Assembly (NCBI GenBank): GCA_019055375.1
Contig: JAHQIW010007237.1
Location: 62,001-126,000, forward strand
Length of the DNA: 64,000 nt
Reading direction: 5' to 3'
Source: Parelaphostrongylus tenuis
Lineage: Eukaryota > Nematoda > Chromadorea > Rhabditida > Metastrongylidae
The position numbers and the translations under genes were made by a program. The notes under the pieces were generated by a model. The model did not search any database. It was given only the letters and a program-made list of their open reading frames with translations, and had not been told where the DNA came from. Positions 21,477-33,152 of this stretch are shown here, piece by piece (position 1 is the first letter of the stretch; each line of letters begins with the position of its first letter).

Positions 21477-22538
21477 CTTCACACTCCAGCAATTCTTGCG
21501 CGAAGGACCTTTTCCCTAGACTTCCGGCAATCATGCAATAGCTTAAATCTTGACGTTCTGTTGGCATGCTTAGTTTTCCAAAGAGAAACTCTTTCTTATT
21601 CTGCATTGATGAAATTATAGTCGCACTTTACACACTGCGCACATGTTTGTTCCGATATATAGATGGGATTTCGCAACATTGGCACCAAGCCATCGCCATT
21701 TTGGAACATTACTCACAGCGTAGTCCAAGAAGTGCTTGCCCAGTGCGAATACAGTCTTCTCTTAGTAGCTATAGCGCACTGAAAAGTCCTTTCCAAGACG
21801 AAGTAAGCCATTGATATCATAGAAGTTTTTTCCCACGAATGATTTTTGAAGGTCTAAGAGAAGAGCTCTGTCCATCGAAAAATTCCTGAGTGTGAAAATA
21901 ATTTTGATTGAACCGTTACAACGCAGTAGGGAGGCAGTTCAAAAATTGTAGTATACCATTGAAATTTTCGAGATTAAGCTATCGAATGACTATCAGAACT
22001 TCTGAAAAAAGCAAAAAAAGCAGGAAAGCTTTTCTCCCAAAAGGAAAAACAGGATGAGGATAGCGACAAAGTACCGCTAGCACTCAATGATATTCGTGAA
22101 GGTGACAAAACCTTTTGCGGCAGCAGACTCTGAATCCATGTTACTAGATTCATAATCACATGTTGGACTGGAATTTCGTGGATAATCACTGCAAATTAGT
22201 GAAACCAGTGGGTGGAGAGCTCGGACTTGCTCATCATAGCATAAAAAGGTTGAATATTATAGGTAGGTAGAAATAACAAGTGTGATAATGAGTCGTATAA
22301 AGAGGAAATTACTCCATACTTTTGAGATCTGCATCCGAAACATCTAGTTTCTGCAAGGTCAATGACATGTTGAGTTCCACGTCTCGCAGTGCTGTGTAAA
22401 GATTCACGAAACGTTACGAATGTGATCTGAAGAGACCTCGACGATTCCAGAAACGTCAGCACGGCATAAAATGAAAATGCTTCCATGTGGTTTCACTTCA
22501 GGCGAACGTCTGCTCTCAGAATTACTCAGGTATGTTTG
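21477..22538 (-). CDS. Candidate partial gene of unknown function, four exon-like blocks
   Basis: Blocks 22538-22418, 22188-22112, 21778-21717 and 21541-21477 join in phases 0/1/0/2 and leave in phase 1 without a stop. The acceptors are CTTTTACAG, ATTTGCAG, CTTTTCAG and GATTTAAG; the donors are GTAACG, GTTTTG, GTGAGT and GTAATT. The conceptual product has GSIFILCRADVSGIVEV, PVQHVIMNLVTWIQSLLPQ, RRLYSHWASTSWTTLYC and AGSLGKRSFAQELLECE. I do not recognise the family. Neither a first nor a last exon was found. A different ATG frame (22486-22319) overlaps the first block, so the chain may be fortuitous. It lies upstream of the BPI-family gene on the same strand. Confidence 0.3.
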
Positions 22539-22539
22539 C

Positions 22540-25500
22540 TGTAAAAGCCAAGGCTAATAGCAACAGTTATCTCTTTTCAACTGATGTTGTCGTGTTCTTT
22601 TTGGGATGTCGTTAGATGAATGTCTCGATAGGATACATACTTTATGTTCATGTGTCCAGAACGCACTTATGACCGTCCTTTATCTCTCATACATCAGTGT
22701 GACGTTAAGATTGTGATTGCACTCTCGCTACAACTCCTCTTTATTGAGAAGAAAATCATAGGCGGCTTCCATTTTGGAAAAATAGCATTTATAAAACTAT
22801 CACTTTGTATAGTTACACATTATGGATTGTTTAATGTCGCTCATTAGAAGAATTTTTCCTGTCAACTACACAATACTTCAACTAAAGGAAAAGGCTATGA
22901 AAACGGTGTAGCAAACCCGAAGGACATGCTATATGCCGTTTTCATCAGTCGCGGGCCATCGACTGAAAATTACTCCAGATCGCAATGTCAAGTGGTCTTT
23001 TCACTAGAAGTGAAGTGATACATGTTCGGCGCCGGTTCCATTTGCTGCAGGGGTGATCCGAAAGGTATGTGGTGTTGTGTGGCCTGAAGAATCCCAGATT
23101 CCGTCTACCACTTCAGATGCCATACCACACCTCTTAAAAGACTTAAATTATTCTGCTATAATATATTCGAAATTCCTCTATTGTACAGTTGTCAGCAAGC
23201 ACCCATCTGCGAGACCATAAACCTTAGTGAAGCTGAAGTTATGGAAGATATCACAGTTTCTAATTTTATTTTCTGTCTAATTCAGTTTCGGCGGTGGATT
23301 ATGATATGAGAGCCGCATAGCATCTCTCGCTCATAACTTTCATTAATAGTGCTTAAGCGAGTCAATAAGATTACGACGACGAACACCGTGGTGCAAGAGC
23401 AGCTGTCTCATAAACGAGTTACTGTTCGGTTTGAAAGTTGACCGAAAGTGATGACATTCACTAGCGAAGCGAAGAAAAAACAAATGAAGAGGGGTCACAG
23501 CCAATTTAACAATCTTAGGCTACAGGGAAAATAACAAGAAAAGAATGAAGAAAACTAATTGGGTGGGTGGTTATCGGCCTGTGAAACTGCCAGGATCACC
23601 AAAACTTGTCATTATCTGAAATTTGGACCTGAACGTTCATTTAGTATATGCACGTTCATATCGTAAATATATGGAAGAAAAGACTTTCCCCACTCTCAAA
23701 TCAAAGTGAAAGAAGGAAGAGCTGTCGTGAAAGGAAATCTTTTTTTTTCACCGATTCAACTCATCAGCATAGCAGAAATTCCCACAGTGTAAGTGATTGT
23801 AGGGGCCTAACCGTTGCAATTGGTCTGACGAAGTGTTGACAAATTACTGAAGAGAAGAGATAGAACGGTCTCATCGATGAGATAGTCGAAGAAGACAATA
23901 TGCTATGCGATAGTTAACGAGAACCATTCGATTGCTCTAAGTCAAAAAAACAAGCTAGTCGAACGGTTCCATTTCGCCCTTCTCCCACAATCTGATTGAA
24001 TAAGGCTACAGAACTAGATATGTATGATGCTGCTTGATAGAATAGCGACTTTTGCTAGAAACGAATCGAAATCATCTCTGACGGTTTCAGGTGAGTAATT
24101 AATTCTCTCGATTTACTCACTCAAAACGCGTTATGAAAAACCACAGTTTGCGCACTGACACTGAAGAACGATACAGTAAGCTTTTTTATACAATGTTAAG
24201 AAGAAACCATATGTGTGAAACTGGTTCATTTGCCGTCTAACTCGTTACCACTTATTTTTCCGATCTTCCGATTTCGAAAAAACATTCGTTATAGATGCGA
24301 AAAGGGCTAACATTTTAATGAGGGTATGATAAATTGATTGATAGAACCAACATCCAGGCTTACAACAACTAGCGAAGGTCCGAGTCAATGAGAAGCTTGG
24401 TTTTTCATATAGAAAGATACTGCCGAAGAAAAGAGATTGGATCGCATTGGTTTTCGCTAACGATATCTACTGACATTTCCTTGACTGAATAGTACATTGC
24501 AACATTCAATTTTATTAAAGTGAAATGTAGTTAGTACAATGGCACCTAAAGAAGAACGTTTTATATCCGGGAATATGTGCCAAATGGGATACAAATAAGT
24601 GACATTTGACTTTTTTGGAATCCTAGCGTATATTATGTCCATAATTCTGCAAAATCGCCCTTCTATCTCTTTCTTCCTAACAAGAGAGGTTGTCTTATTT
24701 TCCTCTTACCACTACACAGATTGCATACCAATTGCAGACGTCGACCTTTAACGTCTAAGTTGTGAGGAAGGTGTCGAAAAAATAAGAAAAGAATTCAGAA
24801 CTTTACAAAAAATGGCGAGAGGTGGTTACCGACCTGTAAGATTTTGTTGAAAATCGATTTACTTAAATATTTAAGTTGTTCTTATAGCGAAGATTCATGT
24901 GATTATACACTAGATCTTTTTCAAATGCTACATAGCCAACTGGCAATGATTTTCTTTTCCTAGAGATCGCAACTGCTGTCATCTGGCTTTTCCGGAAAGG
25001 ATTGTTCCGTAAAGACTGCGCTTTTCCAGAACAAAAGGATTTCCAACTTTGCTCCGCTTTGGTTGAATTTTCGTACGTGCTTGTGTTCGAAAATGTAAAG
25101 CACACGATTATCTATAGTTTTCACAACAAATGGTAAGTGAGCTAACAAATCGTCATCAATCCTTCCTGTCGATGATTGTGATGGCTTAACTATCAGAATC
25201 ACTTGCCCGACATCTTGTTGAGCAGGATTTCGAAAATTCGTAAAGTTTTCTTTCAATCCTCTCTTCTCCAATGAGTTTGAGCTGCTCGATGAACACGTAG
25301 AATAATACTCTTTTTTCGAGAATGTTTTTTAAGAACTCTCACCATCTTTTCGGCGCCATCTGCCTACTTTTCTGCGCTCGACATCCGGTTGAAAATAGCT
25401 ATAAACGGCTCGGGTGATTACCCTCGATGACAGCGCTCGCGATCTGCTATCACAGAGATGATATGTAACTTTGTACTTTCTTTCTCACAAATAATAACTG

Positions 25501-25625
25501 CAATGATGGATCTGCTAGAGAAGTCCAGCCAAAAAAGGACTGGCGCCAAACTTGACTCTATGCTTATCCTTTTCTGTGGAGTTTCTCCTTAACATCAAAC
25601 AAGTTTCGATAGGAACCGTTACACC
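22540..25625. other. Stretch without a supported gene
   Basis: The only notable coding potential is a minus-strand frame at about 25310-24960, open for roughly 118 codons (KENFTNFRNPAQQDVGQVIL...), with no convincing splice sites and a competing open frame. I see no repeat family member with clear ends. Confidence 0.3.
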
Positions 25626-25626
25626 A

Positions 25627-25659
25627 GCTGAGGAACATACATATACATATATATGTATA

Positions 25660-25691
<32 letters not shown>
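25627..25691. repeat. (AT)n microsatellite
   Basis: ACATATACATATATATGTATACGC followed by about 30 bp of pure AT. Overlapping tyrosine/isoleucine-rich frames here are artefacts of the repeat. Confidence 0.9.
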
Positions 25692-25694
<3 letters not shown>

Positions 25695-25861
25695 GCACAA
25701 TATATACAAGGTGCAGTAGAAGTCTGATAACTTCGTGTTTTCCTAATTTTAGCATTGATATAATAGTTTTTCATTAATTCCGACGATCTTATTGATATCT
25801 TTAATCGATTTTGGTCTAGTATCTGTCTTATTCCTCTGCCTATTTCCAGTAGTGCTAAAGT

Positions 25862-26757
25862 TAAGGAGCGTAAAAATGAACGCATCACGGTAGTTGAGTT
25901 GCACAAGAAGTGAATAAAAATGGCCGACATTGTTAAAATAACTGGTTTCGAACCAGCAAGTGTCTACAAGCCGTGAAACGTTTCAAAGAGATTGTAGTGA
26001 TTAAGGACCGTCCTCGAAAAGATCGTCCAACCACCTTATCCACTCTGGAGATTTGAAAGATCAGCTGCCACGTTTAACGAACTCAGGACCGCCCGTTGAG
26101 CAAAATGGCTCGAGAAAGTCGGCATCAACGAGTGGAGTGTTCGAAACATTTCCGACAGCAGTTTCAACCTGCGAAGCTACAAGATCTCTGCGTTAACTTC
26201 ATGGTCAAGAAGATGAAAGAAAAACGGCATTGAAAGGTTCGCCGAGTGATTCGTTCAAGAGCTGGCGTTTGTTTGTCGAAGGTGCTTTCTCACGAACAAG
26301 GAATTATTAACAGTCGAAACACTTCACAATCGCCAGAATCAACGTTAACCTTTCAAGAAGGGTCAGCAAAAGTCCACTGTAGCAGAAGCCATAAACTTTC
26401 GTTCTTTATCCGGCCTCTGTGTTTACATCACCGGAGAGACTCCGTTGGCCTTCATTGACAGAAACGTCAAAACAACCTTGCCAGCTATCAATAGCGAGCT
26501 TTGCGGGGCCTGCTGGAGCCCTGGAATACTCAACACTTTGGCCATACTGGATGACAAGTCTCGACTACTTGTTACGCTATAACGGTTTTCACACGCACTT
26601 CGGAAGAAATTACAGTGGAAACGTGTGCGAGAACCGCCGGGGATTTTCGCAAGCGACTTCGTAAATGTATAGGCCAAATGAGGCTGTCTTGATTATTTTC
26701 CATAAACTTTTTTGTTTATTGTTGCAGTCGTTGATCTAATAAACGTGAATATTCCTC
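25862..26757 (+). mobile_element. Mariner-like transposon remnant, family A, copy 2
   Basis: Frames broken by several stops and shifts read VVELHKK, then KMADIVKITGFEPASVYK (a helix-turn-helix start). RKDRPTTLSTLE-like sequence, a NEWSVRNISD segment, ELLTVETLHNRQNQR and a TPLAFIDRNVK-like block follow. The end (ACTTTTTTGTTTATTGTT ... CTAATAAACGTGAATATTCC) matches the end of the 10146-11215 copy. This is an IS630/Tc1/mariner-superfamily transposase that cannot be active. Most of the catalytic C-terminal third is deleted. Confidence 0.65.
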
Positions 26758-26984
26758 CGAGTGCATGAGTTCATTTGTTCGTGCAGCATTGTTTGCTTTT
26801 GAAATATCTGAAAATTTTATGAGAACTTCTTCGCACTTTGTATATGCTGGCGTAAAAGCCGTCAGCTAATCAAACGACAATCGGCAATCAATCACTTTGA
26901 AAGAGCACAGTGATTCTTTCACCGTAAGCAGAGTGTGAATAATTCGAAGTCGATTTCTTTGTATATGGGGGAAGTGCGAGATCG

Positions 26985-27145
26985 AGGTGGGGGTACATTC
27001 CTCAGAAGGAGCTGACTAAATCAAAAGGCACCGTGGTACAACTGAGACTGATGAGGCTCAAAGGCCGAAACACGTGCATACACTTTATAAGTGCCATAAT
27101 AGACCTCATGAAAGGCTTGAAATATATTGTCAGGATGTATCAATC
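26985..27145 (+). repeat. Dispersed repeat R1 copy
   Basis: Core GGCACCGTGGTACAACTGAG, then CCGAAACACGTGCATAC, TATAAGTGCC, ACCTCATGAAAGGCTTGAA. The same order recurs near 11.5, 33.0 (minus), 51.0, 53.4 and 56.3 kb (minus). No coding frame or terminal repeats were seen. Confidence 0.5.
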
Positions 27146-29228
27146 TTAAGCCACGTAGTCGAAGAAAGTGTTGACATCCCTTATTTATGAAAATCAATAA
27201 AATGTAGTGGCAACTGAAAAGCCGTCGTTAAACTGGATTTGCTTAAGAATTTTATAGCAAAAAATATTCCATTTCAAATTACAGAGTAATGCAAATATTT
27301 TAATAACGTATGAGGTTGAAAATTCTTGTGTGGTAATCCTCATATGCAATATAACAAACTACGAACCAATTTGTCTCTCATTCGAAAAGCTCAATCATCC
27401 AAACAAATTGAAATGGACGCTAAGATCTTAGTTCTGAGACGCTAATGCAATGTTGATTCCGACGTAAGCATGTATGAGCCTTGTGGAATGGGAACATCTT
27501 CAAATGAAGTGTTGAACACTTTAAATACAATTAATTGAATCATATAAAGTTTAAGCACGCGATTGTTAGAGTGAAGACGAGGTAGACAATGAATTTAGTT
27601 TTCTTGAATAACTTCAGCTGAAACGAGGTTTATCTCTCTCAAAGTCAGTAACTCTATTCGATTATCCAAGAGTTATTCATTGTTCATAGCAGGATTGAAT
27701 GCAAGTCGGTTTAATTCAAAAAGATCCCAAAGACTTAGGTGATAGACGAAAGACGATGCCTTATGTAAAATGTTACGATTAGTACAGATTGCAGCCCGAG
27801 CAGTATCTCGGATTTCATGCTGTGTCAATCTCGAACGATATCTGGGACCGGGGTGGAGTCAAAAACACTGAACATTTTCTGATCGCCGACGAGCTGCTGT
27901 AGTGGCCTCCTCATCTCCGGCTTGATCAGTGTCCAATCACGTTCAAAAGCAATGGGCTGTGATAACAAAAGAACAATTCTGAGCACCATCAAGGAGGACT
28001 TAGAGCTCTGAGTTTACTTTCATTGTCTTACTTTTCTAAATCCGATCTTAGTGAAGGATGGAGAAATATAAAACGTGATGGTGGGTAAATTTAAGACCCA
28101 CGTAAGACATTAGCCATTGCTATGCTGAGTACCAGACAGTGCTTTTTTCATGCAAATAAATCATGACTTCAATTACTATAATATGGCCGTGTCTAATTTA
28201 CTTGTTGAAAACATTTTCGTTTATGTTTTGTGAATATCAGGGTGTATATGAGAAAGAATGCTGAGAAAACTGTTTCTTGGTTCCTCAGTCGCGCTCAGAA
28301 CGTCTACCTTCGCAACTACTTCACCTCGCCAAAAACAAGCAAAATACATGTAACTGGTCATCATCGTGCATCTATCGTTGAATAGATTTGAGTCAACAAA
28401 TGCTACAAGTTTTCAGAATGGTTAGATTCAGCATTTACGATGAGATATGCAATACATCAATATTTCATGTGGAATTTACAATAACAAACAATCTAAAATG
28501 ACAAAATTGGGAAATGAGAGAACATGTCTCATAATTGGAATGAATAACGAAGTATGCAGCGTGCTTTGACTATTATAATCTTTAAAAAAACAAGGATTTA
28601 GTACTGCAAGTAGATAGCATGAGAAACACTAACCCATAAAAAACAAATACAATTTCATCTATTTATAACGTAACTCAAAACTTGGGTTTCTGCTCGCTGA
28701 ATAATGTTTTCCACAGCTCCACAACTTTCCGAGACGTTCAGACAATATCAACTACCGTTAGATAATGAATACATTGCACATTCTGTTAGCTCTTAGATCA
28801 TCTCAGAAAACAGTGCAATCGGAAATACTCTGTTCTCGTGAGACTAGCGTTTCATCTAAGTCCAAAGATCTTCGTTGGATCTGATGTAACTTTCCAGAGA
28901 AATGTTCCAAAACAATTTGATTAAATAATAATATTGAGCTGATTACATTATACAGAGATTAGCAATCACTTTATCTCTCACGGTTGTGTCCACAGACAAA
29001 AGATAAAGTGTGAATCATCACTATTTCTCGAAATAAAGAAGCTTACATATTGCTGAGATCACCAAATTTTGACGAAAGAAATTATTTACATTAGAATTTC
29101 ATCACAGTATGTGTAAAATATCAGGTTTTCTTGGTATACTGTGACTGAAAAGTTTATGGCGAAGCGAGCACCACGGATAACTTTCTTTCGTTTTTCGTCA
29201 CGGTCACAAAACTTAGGATGTTCTCCTA

Positions 29229-29285
29229 GTCTGCGGTGGCCACTGCCGCCGCAGACACTAACGAAAGGTCAACCGGTGGTCAACC
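29229..29285. repeat. GC-rich inverted and direct repeat patch
   Basis: GTCTGCGGTGGC and GCCGCCGCAGAC (one mismatch) flank a 4-nt loop. They are followed by the direct repeat GGTCAACC-GGT-GGTCAACC. The patch stands out from AT-rich surroundings. Its origin is unknown. Confidence 0.5.
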
Positions 29286-30007
29286 ATTTCGCTGCGGCAT
29301 TGAATATCTTATCGATAAGAAAAAATGTTTGGCATACCTATAGTAATGCCAGTATCATGAAAATGGCAGTGATTATCATAGTGCTTGCCATCAAAGTAAA
29401 AAAGAGGCTTTTGAGTTTTCAAAAGTTATTCGGAAGTAATATGAAGCACTTTCAGTAATGTCCTTCAGCATGAGCACGGCTTTAGTTCAACTTCAAAACG
29501 GGCCCACTAAGATCCTCATCCCTATAGAACCGGGAAGTTGTTACCAGACTCACATGGGAGCAGTTCACTTCTTAGAATTCTAGTGGAAATGCCCTAGTCC
29601 GGCTTTCTAAAGCACTAGAGTGAATCAACTTGACCAACAAGCAGCGACATCTGTAAAGATGACGACAACCCTCAATCTGGTCACAGGCCTTCTAAAATGA
29701 AAAGAAAGTTCCAAGGTGCAAATGCTGCAGTTTCAGGCAATCAAAAAGTTTCCATATGTGTAACAACTCCCTTCACGATGAGATAGAGTGTTTCGAAGAG
29801 CATTAAAGCTACGATCATAGTGAGTCTAGAGGAACGTTATTTACTGTTCTTTGCCATTCTCTTCCTGTAGTGAATGATTATAACGAAAATTCATATTAGT
29901 TGACTGAGAATGGCAGCATTTTTCGGTTTAGTTCTTGAAGCGAATACAACTCGGTCGCAGACTCGGGGAATTTTCTCTGGACTACTTAGAAATTTTTTAG
30001 AAAAAAG

Positions 30008-30270
30008 GCTTAGACGCCGTAGACTAATGGTTGTGGTGGTTGTCGCGACGCGCTTAGAGCCGAATTCCATCACCCAGCTCTCCGGTTGTCAACAACAACG
30101 CCACGTGCAACACCACAGCCAGACTATCTCCGAGATTGCAAAAAGACAAGCCCGTCAGTATTCTACGACGATCAAGATGAAGACGAAAAAACGAGTTGAA
30201 TGTAACAAGTACTAGGATCTGCACAGTGAAGAGAACACTGTAAAAACGCCTTAGTAAAGTGTCTAGAGAT
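30008..30270 (+). mobile_element. tRNA-derived SINE, family S1, copy 2
   Basis: The head GGTTGTCGCGACGCGCTTAG with GAGCCGAATTCCATC corresponds to TCGCGACGCCCGTGGAGCCGAACTCCAG in the 44.4-kb copy. The body shares CACAGCCAGACTATCTC and TATTCTACGACGATCAAGATGAAG, and the tail AGTAAAGTGTC. The A-box part is worn. Confidence 0.6.
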
Positions 30271-31288
30271 TGAATACGTCTCCTTACAAACACTTACAAG
30301 GACCAATCACTTTCACATCCATACCTTATTTTTTTCGAAATTGTATCAAAAGCTTCAGGGTGCAGTATTGAAAACAGGCATGAGATCGCGATGGTAGTTG
30401 TGCGATATCTCCTTGAGATCAGCGAATTGGGAATGGTCTCACTAGCCAACAAAACATCGTTTTGCCAAACTTTTCTTAATTCACACAAATCATTATCCAG
30501 CTTCCTATCAGTTTATCAAATCCACCTATTATAATCTAAGCCGACAGCTTTATTTGCGCCCATAACTAATTTCCAGAACCATTTTCTGAATTTGCTCAAA
30601 CAAACTGAGTGCAATAATGCTCATAGATAAAATCCACCTACGCAGACATGACAAACAATTTTTTGCCAGTTAGGACGTCGAATGTTTGTTTTCTCTTATC
30701 TTAAAAACAGAACTCCAGTGCGAGTTGATATTCATTTAGTCGTCGTGAAATGGGAGTTCATTCGGTTGACGTGAATAAATTAGAATTCAGGCAGCATGTG
30801 AGTAATGAGACATCGGAGTCTCAGTGTGAGCAATTTCTTGACGAACAGCACAAATTAAGAAGTAACACTCGCGACTAATTTCTCGACAAAAGAGGACAAA
30901 TTCTTAACTAACAAAGTATTTGAGAAATTGAGGACTTTAGGAATTTTATGGAAGAGCCTTTTCTCTATAGGATTAATCTCTAACTTTTAATGGGTCTACA
31001 AACAAAACTTCCTCAAGTAAGACAGATGTTTCGATTCAAAATCTCAAACCAAAGCACAGCAGCAGACAAGAATAATAAATGATTAAAATACGTCTTCAGA
31101 TCATGCTAGATGAAATCTCTTTTCTTCGTCTTAATTCATAAAAGAGCCTCATCAGCAGGAGAAAATACGTTTGATGAATTTAGAAGGTCACAAAATCCTT
31201 TTTCATAAAATGAAAAATCTGAGTAAATATCAGATCTTTGCATATCTTTCGGCACTAGAGCTATAAACCAATTTTAATAAACAGAATT

Positions 31289-31751
31289 AATTAAAATTGC
31301 TTAACAACATTATTTAAAGTATGCGTCATCAGCCTGAACACAATTCTGCCATTTCCTCAGCATATAAAGCCGGATCCTCTCAACTGTTTCAATGACAGGC
31401 CCTCGATCAACTGCGCGTGAACGCCTGGCCCTTCAAGTTGGTGTTGCCAACTCGAAACTCATCAAAGAACTGAATCGCTGTTCGCCTGGACACTAAACCT
31501 TGAGTCCTTGCACGACTGATGTTCTCGAAGGCGGTCTGTACATCGTGTCCAGTTTTTACTCATAAAGCAGCAAATTGCGATAAAGGCTTTGTTGAGCGGC
31601 CATGATGCAACAAGTGTGGGTGAATTTGGTACCAAAAGGAAGCTTAGAAGATTCTGTCCAAAGCACTATTGATTTCTCGTCTGAAAGATGGCAGAAATGT
31701 ACTCCAGTTTACGGCGCATACTTTGAATATTGTTGTCAAGCAATTTTAATT
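31289..31751 (-). mobile_element. Mini-mariner, family C, internal deletion derivative
   Basis: Terminal inverted repeats of about 37 bp (AATTAAAATTGCTTAACAAC...TTTAAAGTATGCG; the other end has AATTGCTTGACAACAATATT) bound a 463-bp element. On the minus strand, broken frames encode a mariner N-terminal helix-turn-helix region (AAQQSLYRNLLLYE, TAFENISRARTQG, AIQFFDEFRVGNTNLKGQA). These are followed directly by the C-terminal tip LRKWQNCVQADDAYFK and a stop. The catalytic middle is absent, so any movement would need a transposase in trans. Confidence 0.7.
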
Positions 31752-32789
31752 TCTTGTGCTTAATAGTTTCGTATCTATTGCTATAGTGCTATCACTTGTG
31801 AGAAGACCTAAGCCATTATGGAAAACCGTTTAGAAGTTTCATATGGGACTGAAACAAGGATTCTTCCAGTGCGACGCCATTTGGCCACAACCATCTGGTT
31901 CATAGGCAATTAAAGTTACTTTTAAAAACTTACAGGCAAAATATCAAAGACACGGGACCGCATCTACTAGTGTAGTCCATAGAAAATCAGTACATAGGTA
32001 TGTTGTAAGCTGGATGTTCAATATGAAGTGAGAACCTAGGACTGATTTAAGCAGTGTCAAGGTAATCGGTGGCTCCGGCTCAAGATACCGAAGCAAGCAT
32101 CTTTGTTATTGCACTTAAATGAACAACTTGTAAAGATACCCATCAGTTACTTTTTTATTCTCTGCCACAATACAAATGTCCATCTCAAGCCATCGTAGAG
32201 ATAAGACAGCACCACATAGATAAGAATTGACATTAAGCTTTCGATTTGAAACAATATATTTCTGCGTGAACTACTTTTTCGGGCAAAGTGAAAAAAATCT
32301 CGTCCAAAGTAGATTTCACAGTCTGTCAACAATATTGGGAGAGGACACATAGCGAAATGGCTAGTGATGCAAGCCGTCAGGAACTGTGGTGTCGATATCT
32401 TGTGGGAACGTCTCAGCTCGCCTATGCTCAAGATTGCAAGGAGAATCAGCTTGAACAGCAATCTAATACTACGTTCACAGAAAAGGCGAAATCCTCACGC
32501 AACAAACGAGACAAGTTGTAAATGTTTGGAGATTCCAAAGATCTTCGGGGCAATAAAAACGAGGAAGTGAAGGATTATATAAGTCCCAAGAAGCGTCCAG
32601 TACATGTGACGACGGGTCATGCAAATAGTAAAAAATAGCAGCATTAATTTATGAAACAGTACGCTCAATAAAAAATACTAGGATGAAAAGAGTACAAGCT
32701 TATGGGTTCATACATATGACTGGATCTCGCGACAGTTTGTGAAACCGGCTTTCACGAGATCGTGGTATGAATAATCAGCGATCAATAAT

Positions 32790-33152
32790 ATTTAGCAATA
32801 CCTTTCAATCGACTATCTTGAGACCTCGCGTAAGAACATTCTAATCTGACATCATATTTTGAGCCTTTCATGAGGTCGGTTATGGCACTTATATGGTGCA
32901 AAACACGTGTTTGGGTCTTACAGCTTCTTCAGTTGCACAGTGCCTATCGGAGCAGTCAGTTACTGGAAGACACATCCCTATATAGAAAAATCGACACCAT
33001 ACCTTTTACAGTCGTTGTACGGTGGAAGAATCACCGTGGCGCTCTTTCAGATTGATTGTGGATTGCATGGCTTACGGCTGTCACATAGCATATGTAACAT
33101 TACCTTTCAATCGACTATTTTGAGATGAACAATATAATCTGATAACATAACA
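32790..33152 (-). repeat. R1 repeat copy flanked by direct repeats
   Basis: The minus strand of about 33060-32860 matches R1 (AACACGTG, CATATAAGTGCC, ACCTCATGAAAGGCTCAAAA). It is flanked by diverged direct repeats near 32799-32855 and 33098-33152, each with ACCTTTCAATCGACTAT followed by TTGAGA and TAATCTGA. The flanks could be an ancient duplication at insertion or neighbouring repeat units. Confidence 0.4.

Larger units (their letters stand above)
27150..31285. other. AT-rich stretch without a supported gene
   Basis: Apart from a GC-rich palindromic patch at 29229-29285 and the S1 SINE at 30008-30270, I see no exon-like blocks, long frames or repeats with clear ends. Confidence 0.4.
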
